Part shown: positions 36,436 to 45,136 of the stretch, one piece after another | Layout: each line of letters starts with the position of its first letter | How positions within the stretch are numbered: position 1 is the stretch's first letter | NCBI GenBank assembly: GCA_903927605.1 | Contig: CAIYNT010000251.1 | Span: 1-52,456, forward strand | Length of the DNA stretch: 52,456 nt | DNA from: an uncultured Holophagaceae bacterium | Lineage (GTDB): Bacteria > Acidobacteriota > Holophagae > Holophagales > Holophagaceae | Reading direction: 5' to 3' | Made by a program: the position numbers and the translations under genes | The notes under the pieces: generated by a model | Databases searched by the model: none | The model's input: the letters and a program-made list of their open reading frames with translations, nothing else | What the model was told of the DNA's origin: nothing

Positions 36436-36935
36436 TGGCACTTGCAGCTCCCAGTCCCAAGCTCCAGGCCCTGCTGAAGGACTTCCAGCAGATCGCCAGC
36501 ATGTCGGGCTACCTGAATCACGCCTTCGATCCCCCACAGCTGCGGCTCTTCTTCACGCTCTACGGCCGGGTGATGGTGGCCTCGCCGGAGCAGGGCCTGG
36601 CTCTGACGCCCCAGCTCCAGGCCTGGTGCGATGCCGTGTCCAACCGTCTGCGCGAAGGCAGCTCGGGCACCATCATGCAGCCCCAGGTGCAGGTCAGCGC
36701 TCCCCAGATCATGCCCGATGGCCGCGACTACATCGTGGCCACCGTCACCTTTAACACCAAGGTCACCGAGTCCTCGTACCTGCGCATCCGCACCGCCATC
36801 CTCGCCGCCTATCAGGACGCCGTGAAGATGCGGGAGGTGGGGTTCAGCTTGGGGGGAGGGGATTCTGTTGCCGAAGGCGACTTTCCCTTCCCGTGGGACC
36901 TTCCCTCCGCGACTGGCGGTGCGGATTTACCATGA
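36435..36935 (+). CDS. Hypothetical protein between mtnP and the M23 peptidase
   Basis: This 166-residue protein begins on the ATG overlapping the mtnP stop and ends in TGA overlapping the next ATG. It looks soluble, with a helical N-terminal part and a beta-rich segment around VQVSAPQIMPDGRDYIVATVTF. No family is recognised. Overlaps on both sides make it a likely operon member. Confidence 0.78.
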   Translation: MALAAPSPKLQALLKDFQQIASMSGYLNHAFDPPQLRLFFTLYGRVMVASPEQGLALTPQLQAWCDAVSNRLREGSSGTIMQPQVQVSAPQIMPDGRDYIVATVTFNTKVTESSYLRIRTAILAAYQDAVKMREVGFSLGGGDSVAEGDFPFPWDLPSATGGADLP

Positions 36936-37759
36936 TTCAGTGCCGTGTGAATTGCCGCTCCATGGCTCTGATGATGCTGGCCACGGCAGGTGCAGAGACC
37001 CTTGGCGCGGATTTCGATTCGCTCCCCTTCAAGCCCTCGGCGGTTCCTGGTGGCGTGGCCATCGTCGCCATCAAGGGTAAGGCTCAGGCACCGAAAGTGC
37101 TGTACCACGGGGAGCAGGTGCTCCTGCGACACGGCGCTGCGGGCTGGCAAGCCGTGGTGGGGATTCCACTGAGCGCAAAGGCTGGGCGGGACACCATAGA
37201 AGTGGATGGACACGCAGTGTCCTTTGCCATCAAGCCCAAGAGGTACCAGGAGCAGCGCGTCCATCTGGAGAACAAGCGGCAGGTGAACCCTTCGCCTGAG
37301 GATGAGGCGCGCATCGCGAAGGAACAGGCCCTCATGGCACCGGCCTGGAAGGCGTGGCCGGAAGGGCTGATCCCGACGCTGAGCTTCCACCAGCCCACGC
37401 CAGGCGTTCTCACCGGTTCCTTTGGCTTGCGCCGGATCTTCAACGGCCAGGCCCGGGCGCCCCACTCGGGGCTGGACATCAAGGCCCCAGCGGGCCAGGC
37501 CGTGCGCGCGCCTGCCGCGGGCGTGGTGGTGCTGACGGGCGACTTCTTCTTCAGCGGCAACGCCGTGTTCCTGGCCCACGGCGAGGGCGTGGTCAGCCTC
37601 TTCGCTCACCTCTCGAAGGTCACCGTCAAGCAGGGCCAGGTGCTGAAGGCCGGGGATGTGCTGGGCGAAGTGGGCAGGACCGGTCGGGCCACCGGCCCCC
37701 ACCTGCACTGGTCCCTCAGCTTCAATAACGCGCGGGTGGACCCGAGGCTGTTCCTCTAG
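36932..37759 (+). CDS. Secreted M23-family peptidoglycan endopeptidase
   Basis: The 275-residue protein has an N-terminal hydrophobic segment that could be a signal peptide and a C-terminal LytM/M23 domain. Zinc ligands are visible as His178 and Asp182 in HSGLD and His259 in HLHW, with His226 in LFAHLS as the active-site His. It cleaves peptide cross-links in the wall. The ATG overlaps the upstream stop. It is convergent with the EamA transporter after 13 bp. Confidence 0.9.
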   Translation: MIQCRVNCRSMALMMLATAGAETLGADFDSLPFKPSAVPGGVAIVAIKGKAQAPKVLYHGEQVLLRHGAAGWQAVVGIPLSAKAGRDTIEVDGHAVSFAIKPKRYQEQRVHLENKRQVNPSPEDEARIAKEQALMAPAWKAWPEGLIPTLSFHQPTPGVLTGSFGLRRIFNGQARAPHSGLDIKAPAGQAVRAPAAGVVVLTGDFFFSGNAVFLAHGEGVVSLFAHLSKVTVKQGQVLKAGDVLGEVGRTGRATGPHLHWSLSFNNARVDPRLFL

Positions 37760-37772
37760 CTTCCGATTCCCA

Positions 37773-38684
37773 TCAGGTGGCCGGACGATGTCCCTTCGTC
37801 TGCACGAGGAGCACGCCCAGGATGGCAAGGGTGCCGCCCAGGATCGTGAGCAGGGCCGGGACCTCGCCCAGCCACACCCAGGCGATGAAGCTGGCGATGA
37901 CCGGGGACAGGTACAGGAAGCTGGACAGCAGGGAGGCGGGCATCCGGGAGAGGGCGTAGTTCCACAGGACGTAGGCGATGGCTGCGGGGAAGATGCCCAG
38001 GTAGATCACGGCGAGGGTGGCGGCCGGCGCGGCGTGGGGGATCCGGCGGAGCAACCCGGGCAGGAAGGCAAGCATGGGAAGCGTCCCCGCCCAGATGGCG
38101 TAGCTGGTGAACTCGAGCGCGGCATAGCGCCGGAGGCTCTTCTTGGACAGAATCGAGAAGATCGCTGCGGCCACCGCCGCAAGCAGGATGAGCAGGGCGC
38201 CGGGCGTGAAGTGCAACCTGCCGCCCCCGCTGAGGGCGATCAGCGCGACGCCCGCAAAGGCCAGGAGGATGCCACCCCACCCGATCCGCGTCAGCCGTTC
38301 CTGCAGAAACATGGCTGAAAGCAGGACCGTGAATACGGGCGCGGCGGAGATGAGCAGCGAAGCGGCGCCGGCCTGGACGGTCACCTCCCCGAAATTCAGG
38401 GCGACATGATAGACGCTGATACCCAGGAAACCGGCGAGGGCGAGCCCGGGCAGGTCGGAGGGCGAGGGCAGCCGCATCCGGGTCGCCAGGGCGTACACGG
38501 CCAGCACCGTGGAAGCCGTTCCGAACCGCAGCAGTGCCAGCTCGCCCGGTCCGTAGCCATCAGGGCCGAGATCGCCCGCGGGCGTGAGCCGCAAACCCGC
38601 CCGGATGCCCGCGAAGGCGGAGGCCCACAGCAGCAGCACACCCGCGATGGCCAGCCAGGTCCGGGGTTCACGTTTCCATGTCAT
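37773..38684 (-). CDS. EamA/DMT-family transporter
   Basis: This 303-residue protein has ten predicted membrane helices in two EamA repeats. Typical segments include LWASAFAGIRAGL in the first helix and AIAYVLWNYALSRMPASLLSSFLYLSPVIA in the second repeat. It is likely a metabolite or amino-acid exporter; the substrate is unknown. It stands alone, 34 bp after rdgB on the same strand. Confidence 0.9.
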   Translation of the reverse strand: MTWKREPRTWLAIAGVLLLWASAFAGIRAGLRLTPAGDLGPDGYGPGELALLRFGTASTVLAVYALATRMRLPSPSDLPGLALAGFLGISVYHVALNFGEVTVQAGAASLLISAAPVFTVLLSAMFLQERLTRIGWGGILLAFAGVALIALSGGGRLHFTPGALLILLAAVAAAIFSILSKKSLRRYAALEFTSYAIWAGTLPMLAFLPGLLRRIPHAAPAATLAVIYLGIFPAAIAYVLWNYALSRMPASLLSSFLYLSPVIASFIAWVWLGEVPALLTILGGTLAILGVLLVQTKGHRPAT

Positions 38685-38718
38685 GCATCCAGCCTATTGA
38701 AGGGGAGGACTGGATGCG

Positions 38719-39330
38719 TCACGGTTGTATCCCAAACAGTCGTTCCCGTAGGGCTGCACAGGCTCTTCCCCGGTGGCTGAGGGTGTGCTTGAGGTCGCTG
38801 GGTAGTTCGCCGAAGGTCTGGTCGTAGCCATCGGGGATGAAGATGGGGTCGTAGCCGAAGCCGTGCTCACCGCGATGCTCGAAGGCCAGATGGCCTTCGA
38901 CGGCGCCGCTGACGGTGAAGGGTTCGCCATGCAGGCGGCCCGGCATGGGCGCGAAGGCCAGCACACACACGAACCGCGCGGTGCGGTCGGCGGCTTCAGG
39001 CAGCATGGCTAGCAGGCGGCGGTTCTTCTCCTGGTAGGTGGAAAGGTCCGAGGCAAAGCGTGCGCTGAGTACGCCGGGGCCGCCCCACAGCGCGTCCACG
39101 CAGAGACCCGAGTCATCCGCCAGCACGCCCTCCACGGGCTCCGTGCCATGTTGGAGCCACCAGGACCGCGCCCCTTCCACCTTCTGCAGGGCGTTGTCCT
39201 GAAAGAAGGCGCCAGTCTCAGGCAGCTCCGGTGCGCTGACTGGCCACAACACGAACTGCAGATCCGGCAGCAGCACGGAGAATTCCCGCAGCTTGCCGAC
39301 ATTGCGGGAGGCTAGGAGAAGTTTCAGCAT
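38719..39330 (-). CDS. rdgB: Non-canonical purine NTP pyrophosphatase (XTP/dITPase)
   Basis: This 203-residue HAM1-family enzyme removes ITP, dITP and XTP from the pool. The motifs LLLASRNVGKLREF, ADDSGLCVDALWGGPGV, SARFA and GFGYDPIFIPDG are all present. It overlaps the moeB-like gene's end by 7 bp and follows it on the same strand. Confidence 0.95.
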   Translation of the reverse strand: MLKLLLASRNVGKLREFSVLLPDLQFVLWPVSAPELPETGAFFQDNALQKVEGARSWWLQHGTEPVEGVLADDSGLCVDALWGGPGVLSARFASDLSTYQEKNRRLLAMLPEAADRTARFVCVLAFAPMPGRLHGEPFTVSGAVEGHLAFEHRGEHGFGYDPIFIPDGYDQTFGELPSDLKHTLSHRGRACAALRERLFGIQP

Positions 39331-40322
39331 CCCACAACCTCGGTGTACCAGCTGCGGGCGCGCTCGGGGGTCATGGGGCCGTGGACGAGGGCGCGGCCGT
39401 CGGCGAAGAGGGTGATCTCGTCGGCGCCGTCCCGCCCCTTGAGCATGAGGCCAGCCCGTTTCCAGGGGGTCCGGGTGCGGGTTTCAAGACGTGTCTTCAA
39501 GGCGGCGAGATCGAGCTTTCCCGGCGGGTTCACGCGGATCTGAACCCCCTCCAGACCGCAGAGGGGGCTGGCCTTCAACGTCCACCTCGCATCGAGGAAT
39601 TCAGTGAGCTTCCCGGTGCAGAAGCGGCAGCGGGATCTTGGGGGCTTCAGGAACTGACGTTCTTCCTGCCAGAAGTCGAACCGGACCAGTTCGGCGTGGG
39701 GTGTCTTGCCGGTGAGCACCTTCATCGCTTCCAGCGCCGCCCAGCTGCCGATGATGCCCACGGCCGGGCCCAGCACGCCGGCGGTGTCGCAGGTGTCCAC
39801 GTCGCCACCACTCGGCGGCTCTTCGATGAGGCAGCGCAGGCATGGTGTGCGCGGCGGGTTCAGAGGCCAGATGACGCCTTCGCCACCGATGGCGCCGGCA
39901 TAGATCCAGGGCGTGCCAGTGAGAATCGCCACGTCGTTGATGAGGAAGCGGGCCTCGAAGTTGTCGGTGCCATCGCAGATGAGGTCAAAGCCTGACAGCA
40001 GCTCTCGGGCGTTGCCGCTGGTGAGGTCTGCCACCACAGGCAGGAGGTCCACCGTGGCATTGGCCTCGGCCAGGTGTTCCGCCGCCACCTCGGCCTTCGG
40101 GCGGCCCAGGTCTGTTTCGCCATAGAGCAGCTGGCGCTGGAGGTTGGAGGTCTCCACCAGATCCCGGTCGATCAGCGTCAAATGCCCCACGCCGGCTCGG
40201 GCCAGCCAGGGGGCGATGACCGAGCCGAGCGCACCCAGTCCGAGGATGGCCACGCGCTTGGTGCGCAGGGCCCCATCGGCCTCCGGGCCGAGGAAAATGC
40301 GCTGTTTGGAGTAACGGTCCAT
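39324..40322 (-). CDS. ThiF/MoeB-family E1-like adenylyltransferase
   Basis: The 332-residue protein adenylates the C-terminus of a MoaD- or ThiS-like sulfur carrier. The nucleotide site is GLGALGS at about residues 29-35. Two zinc-type CxxC pairs are visible: CLRC and CRFC. Residues after about 250 form an extra C-terminal part, not clearly a rhodanese or MoaD. With moaA in the window, a role in molybdopterin synthesis is possible, but thiamine synthesis is equally open. Confidence 0.88.
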   Translation of the reverse strand: MDRYSKQRIFLGPEADGALRTKRVAILGLGALGSVIAPWLARAGVGHLTLIDRDLVETSNLQRQLLYGETDLGRPKAEVAAEHLAEANATVDLLPVVADLTSGNARELLSGFDLICDGTDNFEARFLINDVAILTGTPWIYAGAIGGEGVIWPLNPPRTPCLRCLIEEPPSGGDVDTCDTAGVLGPAVGIIGSWAALEAMKVLTGKTPHAELVRFDFWQEERQFLKPPRSRCRFCTGKLTEFLDARWTLKASPLCGLEGVQIRVNPPGKLDLAALKTRLETRTRTPWKRAGLMLKGRDGADEITLFADGRALVHGPMTPERARSWYTEVVGC

Positions 40323-40337
40323 GGGGCTCTTGGTGGT

Positions 40338-40440
40338 TGGCTATCAGCTCTCAGCTGTCGGCTCTCAGTCTAAAAGCAACGGCGCCCCACCGGGGCGCCG
40401 CACTGATAGCTGATAGCCGACAGCTGAGAGCTTATTAGTT
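40338..40440. repeat. Inverted short-period repeat element around a perfect hairpin
   Basis: The left arm AGCTCTCAGCTGTCGGCT (40346-40363) and the right arm (40415-40432) are perfect 18-bp inverted repeats. Between them lies the 9-bp hairpin CGGCGCCCC-ACC-GGGGCGCCG (40380-40400). The right arm ends 2 bp before the stop codon of the DUF6941-like gene. The left 15-mer CAGCTGTCGGCTCTC is shared with 20184-20198. Confidence 0.75.
40371..40400 (-). terminator. Terminator of the DUF6941-like gene
   Basis: On the minus strand the 9-bp hairpin at 40400-40380 is followed by TTGCTTTT. It is the core of the repeat element in this gap. Confidence 0.55.
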
Positions 40441-40899
40441 GCTGACCTGTCCGCCGGCGGCCATGGCCTTCTCGTACTCGGCCTGGAGGCGGCTGGCATC
40501 GGAAATGGCGAACTTGTAGACGTACTCGAAGCGGTCGGCGCCCTTGGTGAGGGCGAGAATCACTTCGTAGACACCCTCGCCGGTCACCTCGAAGGGACTG
40601 GCGATGACGTTGAAGGTACCTTCCTTGGCGCCGTCGGGGATCTGCACGTCGCTGTCGCGGATCACATCCTTGCGGTCGCCGGTGGGGCTCACGATGGAGA
40701 AGCCGAACTTGAACTGGCCGTCCATGCGGGAGAACCGGGTGTAGAAGCACACCTTGGGCAGGGTGAAGGGCACCTGCGGCACCACGATGTGGTGGTCATA
40801 CAGGCCCATCAGGGAGGTCTTGCCGCCCATCTCCTGGCGGATGTCGTCGCAAAGCAGCGTGAATTCGTGCTTGGGGGCCTTGATCTGGACTTCTTGCAT
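40435..40899 (-). CDS. Conserved hypothetical protein, DUF6941-like
   Basis: This 154-residue protein starts at 40899 with GGAG at 6 bp. Its N-terminus FTLLCDDIRQEMGGKTSLMGLYDHHIV resembles DUF6941 proteins as I recall them. It is predicted soluble and beta-rich. It has no signal peptide and function is unknown. It is divergent from the 5'-nucleotidase gene across about 100 bp. Confidence 0.78.
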   Translation of the reverse strand: MQEVQIKAPKHEFTLLCDDIRQEMGGKTSLMGLYDHHIVVPQVPFTLPKVCFYTRFSRMDGQFKFGFSIVSPTGDRKDVIRDSDVQIPDGAKEGTFNVIASPFEVTGEGVYEVILALTKGADRFEYVYKFAISDASRLQAEYEKAMAAGGQVSN

Positions 40900-41000
40900 G
40901 GGGGGCTCCGAAAGAGGGGGCATCCTTGGGTGAAGGGAAAGTTTACCCTTGAAGTCGGCCCCTTCCAACCAAGCGTTGTCGGGCGGTCCCTGGAGGCGGC

Positions 41001-42608
41001 ATGCGGCGATGGATCTGGATGGTGTTGATCGCCCTGGGCCTCCAGGCTCAAGAGGCCCGGATTCAGATCCTTGGCACCACAGACCTGCACGGGCATGTGC
41101 TGGCCGAGGACACCTACAGCCTGCAGCCCATGAACCAAGGCTGGGCAAAGGTCACATCTCTGATCCGCCGCCAGAAGACGCTGAACCCGAACACGATCCT
41201 TCTGGATTGCGGGGATACCCTCCAGGGCGAACCGCTCAACTACGTGCGGAATGTGCTGAGAAGAGACCTGCCTGAGCCGAGCATCGCCATCATGAACGCC
41301 CTCGGTTATGCGGCCATGGCGGTGGGCAACCATGATTTCGATTTCGGGCTGCCGGTACTGTGGGGCGTCGAGAAGGAGGCGAAGTTCCCCTTCCTGTCGG
41401 CCAATACGGTGGATGCCAAGGGGAAGCCCGGCTTCCCGACCCACACCCTGGTGACGGTGGCGGGCATCCGGGTGGCCCTGGTGGGATTCACGACGCCCGG
41501 GGTCCCCACCATGACCGAACCGGGCAACTACGAGGGACTGGCCTTCAAGGACATCGTGAGCGTGGCCAAGACGCTGGTCCCAAGGTTGCGGGAGAAGGAG
41601 AAGGCTGATGTGGTGATCGCCTTGATGCATTCTGGGCTCGGCGTCCTGGAGGGTCGTGAGGGCGACGAGAACGCGGCCCTGCGATTGGCGGATCAGGTGC
41701 CGGGTTTGGATGCGATCTTCACGGGCCACACCCACCTGGCCATTCAGATGGAACACAAGGGCATACCCATCGTGCAGGCCCAGTGCTTCGGCCGAGCCCT
41801 GGCCGTGGTGGACCTAGATTTGCGGCAGGAGCAGGGCCACTGGCGGGTGGTGGCCAGCTCGGGGCGGCTGCTGAAACCGGACGGGGGGACCGCCAGCGAT
41901 CCCGAGGTGCTGGGCCTGACCGCGGAACTGCGGGCCGCCACGGAGCGCTACCTGGACACGGCCGCGACCAACCTGCTGGTGGACCTGGACAGCCGGTGGG
42001 CGCGGATGGAGGACACGCCCCTGATGCAGCTCATCCAGCAAGTGCAGCGCCAGGCCACGGGTGCTCAGTTGTCGGCGGCCGCCTGCCCTGGACCGAAGCT
42101 CTTCATCCCCAAGGGGCCGACCAGCGTGCGCCAGTTCTTCGCCCTGTCACCCTACGAGAGCCAGATCGCGATGATCCGCCTCACCGGAGAGCAGCTGAAG
42201 CGGTACCTGGAGCACAGCGCGCAGCACTACGCCCGCAGCTGGGAACCGGAGCTGTACAACCGGGATATCCCCTTCTACAATTTCGATGTGGTAGATGGCG
42301 TGAGCTACGCCCTGGACCTGGGCCAGCCCGTGGGCAGCCGCGTGCTGAACCTCAGCTATCAGGGGAAGGCCGTGAAGCCCGAGCAGACCTTCACCATGGC
42401 GATCACGACCTACCGCCTGCGCGGTGGCGGCGGCTACATGGCGGCCATCGGCTTCACAGGCGCCCCCGAGCTGATCACCAAGGCCACCCAGCGCAACCTG
42501 CTCCTCGAGTACGTGCTGAGCCACCCATCCCTGAATCCCACGCCGACGAACAACTGGCGGACCATCCCCTACCTGGACCGCGAGCGGGTGATGAGCCTAG
42601 CGCACTGA
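41001..42608 (+). CDS. Secreted 5'-nucleotidase / 2',3'-cyclic phosphodiesterase (UshA-like)
   Basis: The 535-residue protein has a short signal peptide (MVLIALGLQAQ). The metallophosphatase domain has TTDLHGH, DCGDTLQGEPL, GNHDFDFG and GHTHLA metal sites. The C-terminal half is the 5'-nucleotidase C domain with FALSPYESQIAMIRLTG. It scavenges phosphate and nucleosides from extracellular nucleotides. GGAGG lies four bases before the ATG. It stands alone. Confidence 0.93.
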   Translation: MRRWIWMVLIALGLQAQEARIQILGTTDLHGHVLAEDTYSLQPMNQGWAKVTSLIRRQKTLNPNTILLDCGDTLQGEPLNYVRNVLRRDLPEPSIAIMNALGYAAMAVGNHDFDFGLPVLWGVEKEAKFPFLSANTVDAKGKPGFPTHTLVTVAGIRVALVGFTTPGVPTMTEPGNYEGLAFKDIVSVAKTLVPRLREKEKADVVIALMHSGLGVLEGREGDENAALRLADQVPGLDAIFTGHTHLAIQMEHKGIPIVQAQCFGRALAVVDLDLRQEQGHWRVVASSGRLLKPDGGTASDPEVLGLTAELRAATERYLDTAATNLLVDLDSRWARMEDTPLMQLIQQVQRQATGAQLSAAACPGPKLFIPKGPTSVRQFFALSPYESQIAMIRLTGEQLKRYLEHSAQHYARSWEPELYNRDIPFYNFDVVDGVSYALDLGQPVGSRVLNLSYQGKAVKPEQTFTMAITTYRLRGGGGYMAAIGFTGAPELITKATQRNLLLEYVLSHPSLNPTPTNNWRTIPYLDRERVMSLAH

Positions 42609-42653
42609 GCGATGCGTTTCATCGGTTAATCCTGCCCTCCAGGAGGTTGAAAA

Positions 42654-42690
42654 GCGGAACACAGAGGACACCGAAATCCCACAGAGCACG
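42654..42690. repeat. Dispersed intergenic repeat, CTCTGTGTCC type, copy 2
   Basis: GGAACACAGAGGACAC (42656-42671) is the exact reverse complement of the 15311-15326 sequence. It is followed by a related unit, CCCACAGAGCACGCAGGG. The rest of this 157-bp gap has no gene. Confidence 0.6.
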
Positions 42691-42765
42691 CAGGGCTCAT
42701 GCCAGTGCGTGCTTGGTGGATGCTTCAGGTTTCTCTTCCCTCCTGGGCCCGTGTTGAACGGTGGG

Positions 42766-43185
42766 TCAGGCGTAACGGACGAGGACGATCTTGCATAAGC
42801 CGAGCGCCAGGCCAAGGCAGAGCGGTGAGTAGAAGCACGAATCATAGGTCGAGAACCGGGTGCCCCGGACCCGTTTGAAGAAACCCACCAGCCTGAAGTC
42901 TCCAATGGCCCGCAACAGGAACAACAGGGCTAGGCCGAGGCCCAGTTTGTCCAAGACGCCCCTTGCGACCGGCAGAACGAACCATCCGACCAAGCCCGCG
43001 ACAAGGGTGGCGCAGCCAAAAAGCCCGACAGCCACCATGAAGGTGGCCAGCTTGGAGGGATGAAACGCCAAGCGACCATTCTTTTCCGGGATCGCTACAG
43101 CCAAGCCAATACCGCCCCCGAACAACCAATAGAGGTGCAGAAATGAAAGCAGGATGAAGACGGCGATGAGGAGGGCAGGGAGCAT
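42766..43185 (-). CDS. DUF3995-family membrane protein
   Basis: This 139-residue protein has four predicted membrane helices. SFLHLYWLFGGGIGLAVAIPE near the N-terminus and the following pattern match DUF3995. Its function is unknown. It lies 17 bp downstream of the dxs stop on the same strand and could be the operon's last gene. Confidence 0.83.
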   Translation of the reverse strand: MLPALLIAVFILLSFLHLYWLFGGGIGLAVAIPEKNGRLAFHPSKLATFMVAVGLFGCATLVAGLVGWFVLPVARGVLDKLGLGLALLFLLRAIGDFRLVGFFKRVRGTRFSTYDSCFYSPLCLGLALGLCKIVLVRYA

Positions 43186-43202
43186 TGGTTTGGGGCGCCT
43201 GA

Positions 43203-45128
43203 CTAGATCCGGGCCGCGAATTCCAGGATCCGCTTCAGCAGCATGTCGGGACTGAGGCCCTCTTCATCCAGCAGCCGCTTGGGGTCGCCGTGATGGACCA
43301 GGTGGTCGGGGATGGCGGAGCGGAGCAAGGGACGGAGGATGCCGGCGTCCGCCAGGGATTCCGCCACGGCACCGCTGAAGCCACCCGGCGCACAGCCTTC
43401 CTCGAGCGTCACCACACCCTTGCAGCGGCTGGCCCAGTCATGGATGAGGGCGGTATCGAGCGGTTTCACGAAGCGGGCGTTGATGACGGCGCAGGACAGG
43501 CCCATGCCCGCCAGGACCTCCGCGAGCTTCAGGGCCGGATCCACCATGGACCCCAGGGCGCAGAGCAGGAGGTCTTCGCCTTCCCGCAGCAACTCGCCCT
43601 TGCCGATGGGCAGGGCCATGATGGGCTCTTCGAGGGCCACGCCGAGACCGTTGCCGCGGGGATAGCGGAGGGCGGCCGGATGGCCACAGTAGAGGGCAGT
43701 CATCAGCATGCGCCGCAGCTCGTTCTCATCCTTCGGCGCCATCAGCAGGATGTTGGGCAGGCACCGGAGGTAGGCCAGATCGTAGAGACCGTGGTGGGTG
43801 GGGCCGTCGGCGCCGACGATGCCCGCGCGGTCCAGGGCGAAGGTCACCGGCAGATCCTGGATGCAGACATCGTGGGCCACCTGGTCGAAGCCCCGTTGCA
43901 GGAAAGTGCTGTAGATGGCGCAGACGGGTCGCATGCCCTGGGCCGCGAGGCCGGCGGCGAAGGTCACGGCATGCTGTTCGGCGATGCCCACGTCGAAGCA
44001 GCGGTCCGGGAAGGCGTCCTGGAAGAAGTTCATGCCCGTGCCATCCAGCATGGCAGCGGTGATGCCCACGATCTTCTCGTCGGTTCGGGCAAGCTCGACC
44101 AGGGTCTTGCCGAACACGCTGGTGTAGCTCGGTGAGGAGGGCTTGGTCGGATCCGCCACGATCTTGACCATCTCACCGGCCTCTGCGTCGAAGGCGGTGA
44201 CGCCGTGCCACTTCAGGGGATCCAATACGGCGGGCTCGTAGCCATAACCCTTCTTGGTCTGCACGTGCAGCAGCACCGGGCCATCCTTCATCTTCTCCTT
44301 GGCCTCGATAAGGGCCTTGGAGGTGGCGTTCACATCGTGGCCGTTGACCGGCCCCATGTAGCGGAAGCCCAGGTCCTCAAAGAGCAGGCCGGGGATCATG
44401 AGCCGCTTGAAGCTCTCCTCACTCCACCGGGCGGCCTTGGCGACACCCTTGCTCAGCCCCTCCAGGGGGATGGCCCGGATGGCGTGCTCGATGCGGTCCC
44501 GCCAGCGGTGATAGTACTGGCCGGACATGATCTGGTTCAGGTAGCCCTGGAGCGATCCCACGTTGGGATTGATGCTCATGTCGTTGTCGTTGAGGATCAC
44601 CAGGAAGTTCTTGGTTTCGAGGTAGCCAGCCTGATTCAGGGCCTCGAAGGCCATGCCGGCGGTCATGGAACCGTCGCCGATGACGGCGATGCAGGCGTGG
44701 TCCTGATGCTGGAGGTCCCGGGCCTTGGCCATGCCCAGTACCGCGGAGATGCTGGTGCTGGCGTGGCCGGCGCCGAAGTGGTCATAGGGACTTTCATCGC
44801 GCTTGAGGAAGCCGGACAGCCCGTGGTGCTGGCGCAGGGTGGGGAAGCGGTCCTTGCGGCCCGTGAGGATCTTGTGGGGATAGGCTTGGTGGCCCACGTC
44901 CCACACGATGCGGTCCTGCAGGAAGTCGAAGTTGTGGAAGAGCGCCACGGTGAGTTCGACGGTGCCGAGGTTCGAGCTGAAGTGCCCGCCGGTCTCCGAC
45001 ACCGAGGCGATCAGGAAGGCGCGGAGCTCCACAGCTAGCTGCTCCAGCTGGGCCGGGGTAAAGTGCCTGATCTGCTGGGGCGCGGCCAGGGAATCAAGCA
45101 GGGGATAGAGGCTTGCCGGGGCCGTCAC
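43203..45128 (-). CDS. dxs: 1-deoxy-D-xylulose-5-phosphate synthase
   Basis: The 641-residue TPP enzyme makes the first intermediate of the MEP isoprenoid pathway from pyruvate and glyceraldehyde 3-phosphate. Motifs include VWDVGHQAYPHKILTGR, the TPP site GDGSMTAGMAFEALNQAG and DRAGIVGADGPTHHGLYDLAYLR. I place the start at a GTG (45128) that follows the ispA stop by 8 bp; the longer frame from 45212 would overlap ispA. It is the third gene of xseB-ispA-dxs, a common arrangement. Confidence 0.96.
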   Translation of the reverse strand: MTAPASLYPLLDSLAAPQQIRHFTPAQLEQLAVELRAFLIASVSETGGHFSSNLGTVELTVALFHNFDFLQDRIVWDVGHQAYPHKILTGRKDRFPTLRQHHGLSGFLKRDESPYDHFGAGHASTSISAVLGMAKARDLQHQDHACIAVIGDGSMTAGMAFEALNQAGYLETKNFLVILNDNDMSINPNVGSLQGYLNQIMSGQYYHRWRDRIEHAIRAIPLEGLSKGVAKAARWSEESFKRLMIPGLLFEDLGFRYMGPVNGHDVNATSKALIEAKEKMKDGPVLLHVQTKKGYGYEPAVLDPLKWHGVTAFDAEAGEMVKIVADPTKPSSPSYTSVFGKTLVELARTDEKIVGITAAMLDGTGMNFFQDAFPDRCFDVGIAEQHAVTFAAGLAAQGMRPVCAIYSTFLQRGFDQVAHDVCIQDLPVTFALDRAGIVGADGPTHHGLYDLAYLRCLPNILLMAPKDENELRRMLMTALYCGHPAALRYPRGNGLGVALEEPIMALPIGKGELLREGEDLLLCALGSMVDPALKLAEVLAGMGLSCAVINARFVKPLDTALIHDWASRCKGVVTLEEGCAPGGFSGAVAESLADAGILRPLLRSAIPDHLVHHGDPKRLLDEEGLSPDMLLKRILEFAARI

Positions 45129-45136
45129 GCGAGGGC

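Noticed and set aside
34633..36537. 634-residue minus-strand frame across btuB, the riboswitch and mtnP
   Set aside because: It spans unrelated genes and a riboswitch and has no domain.
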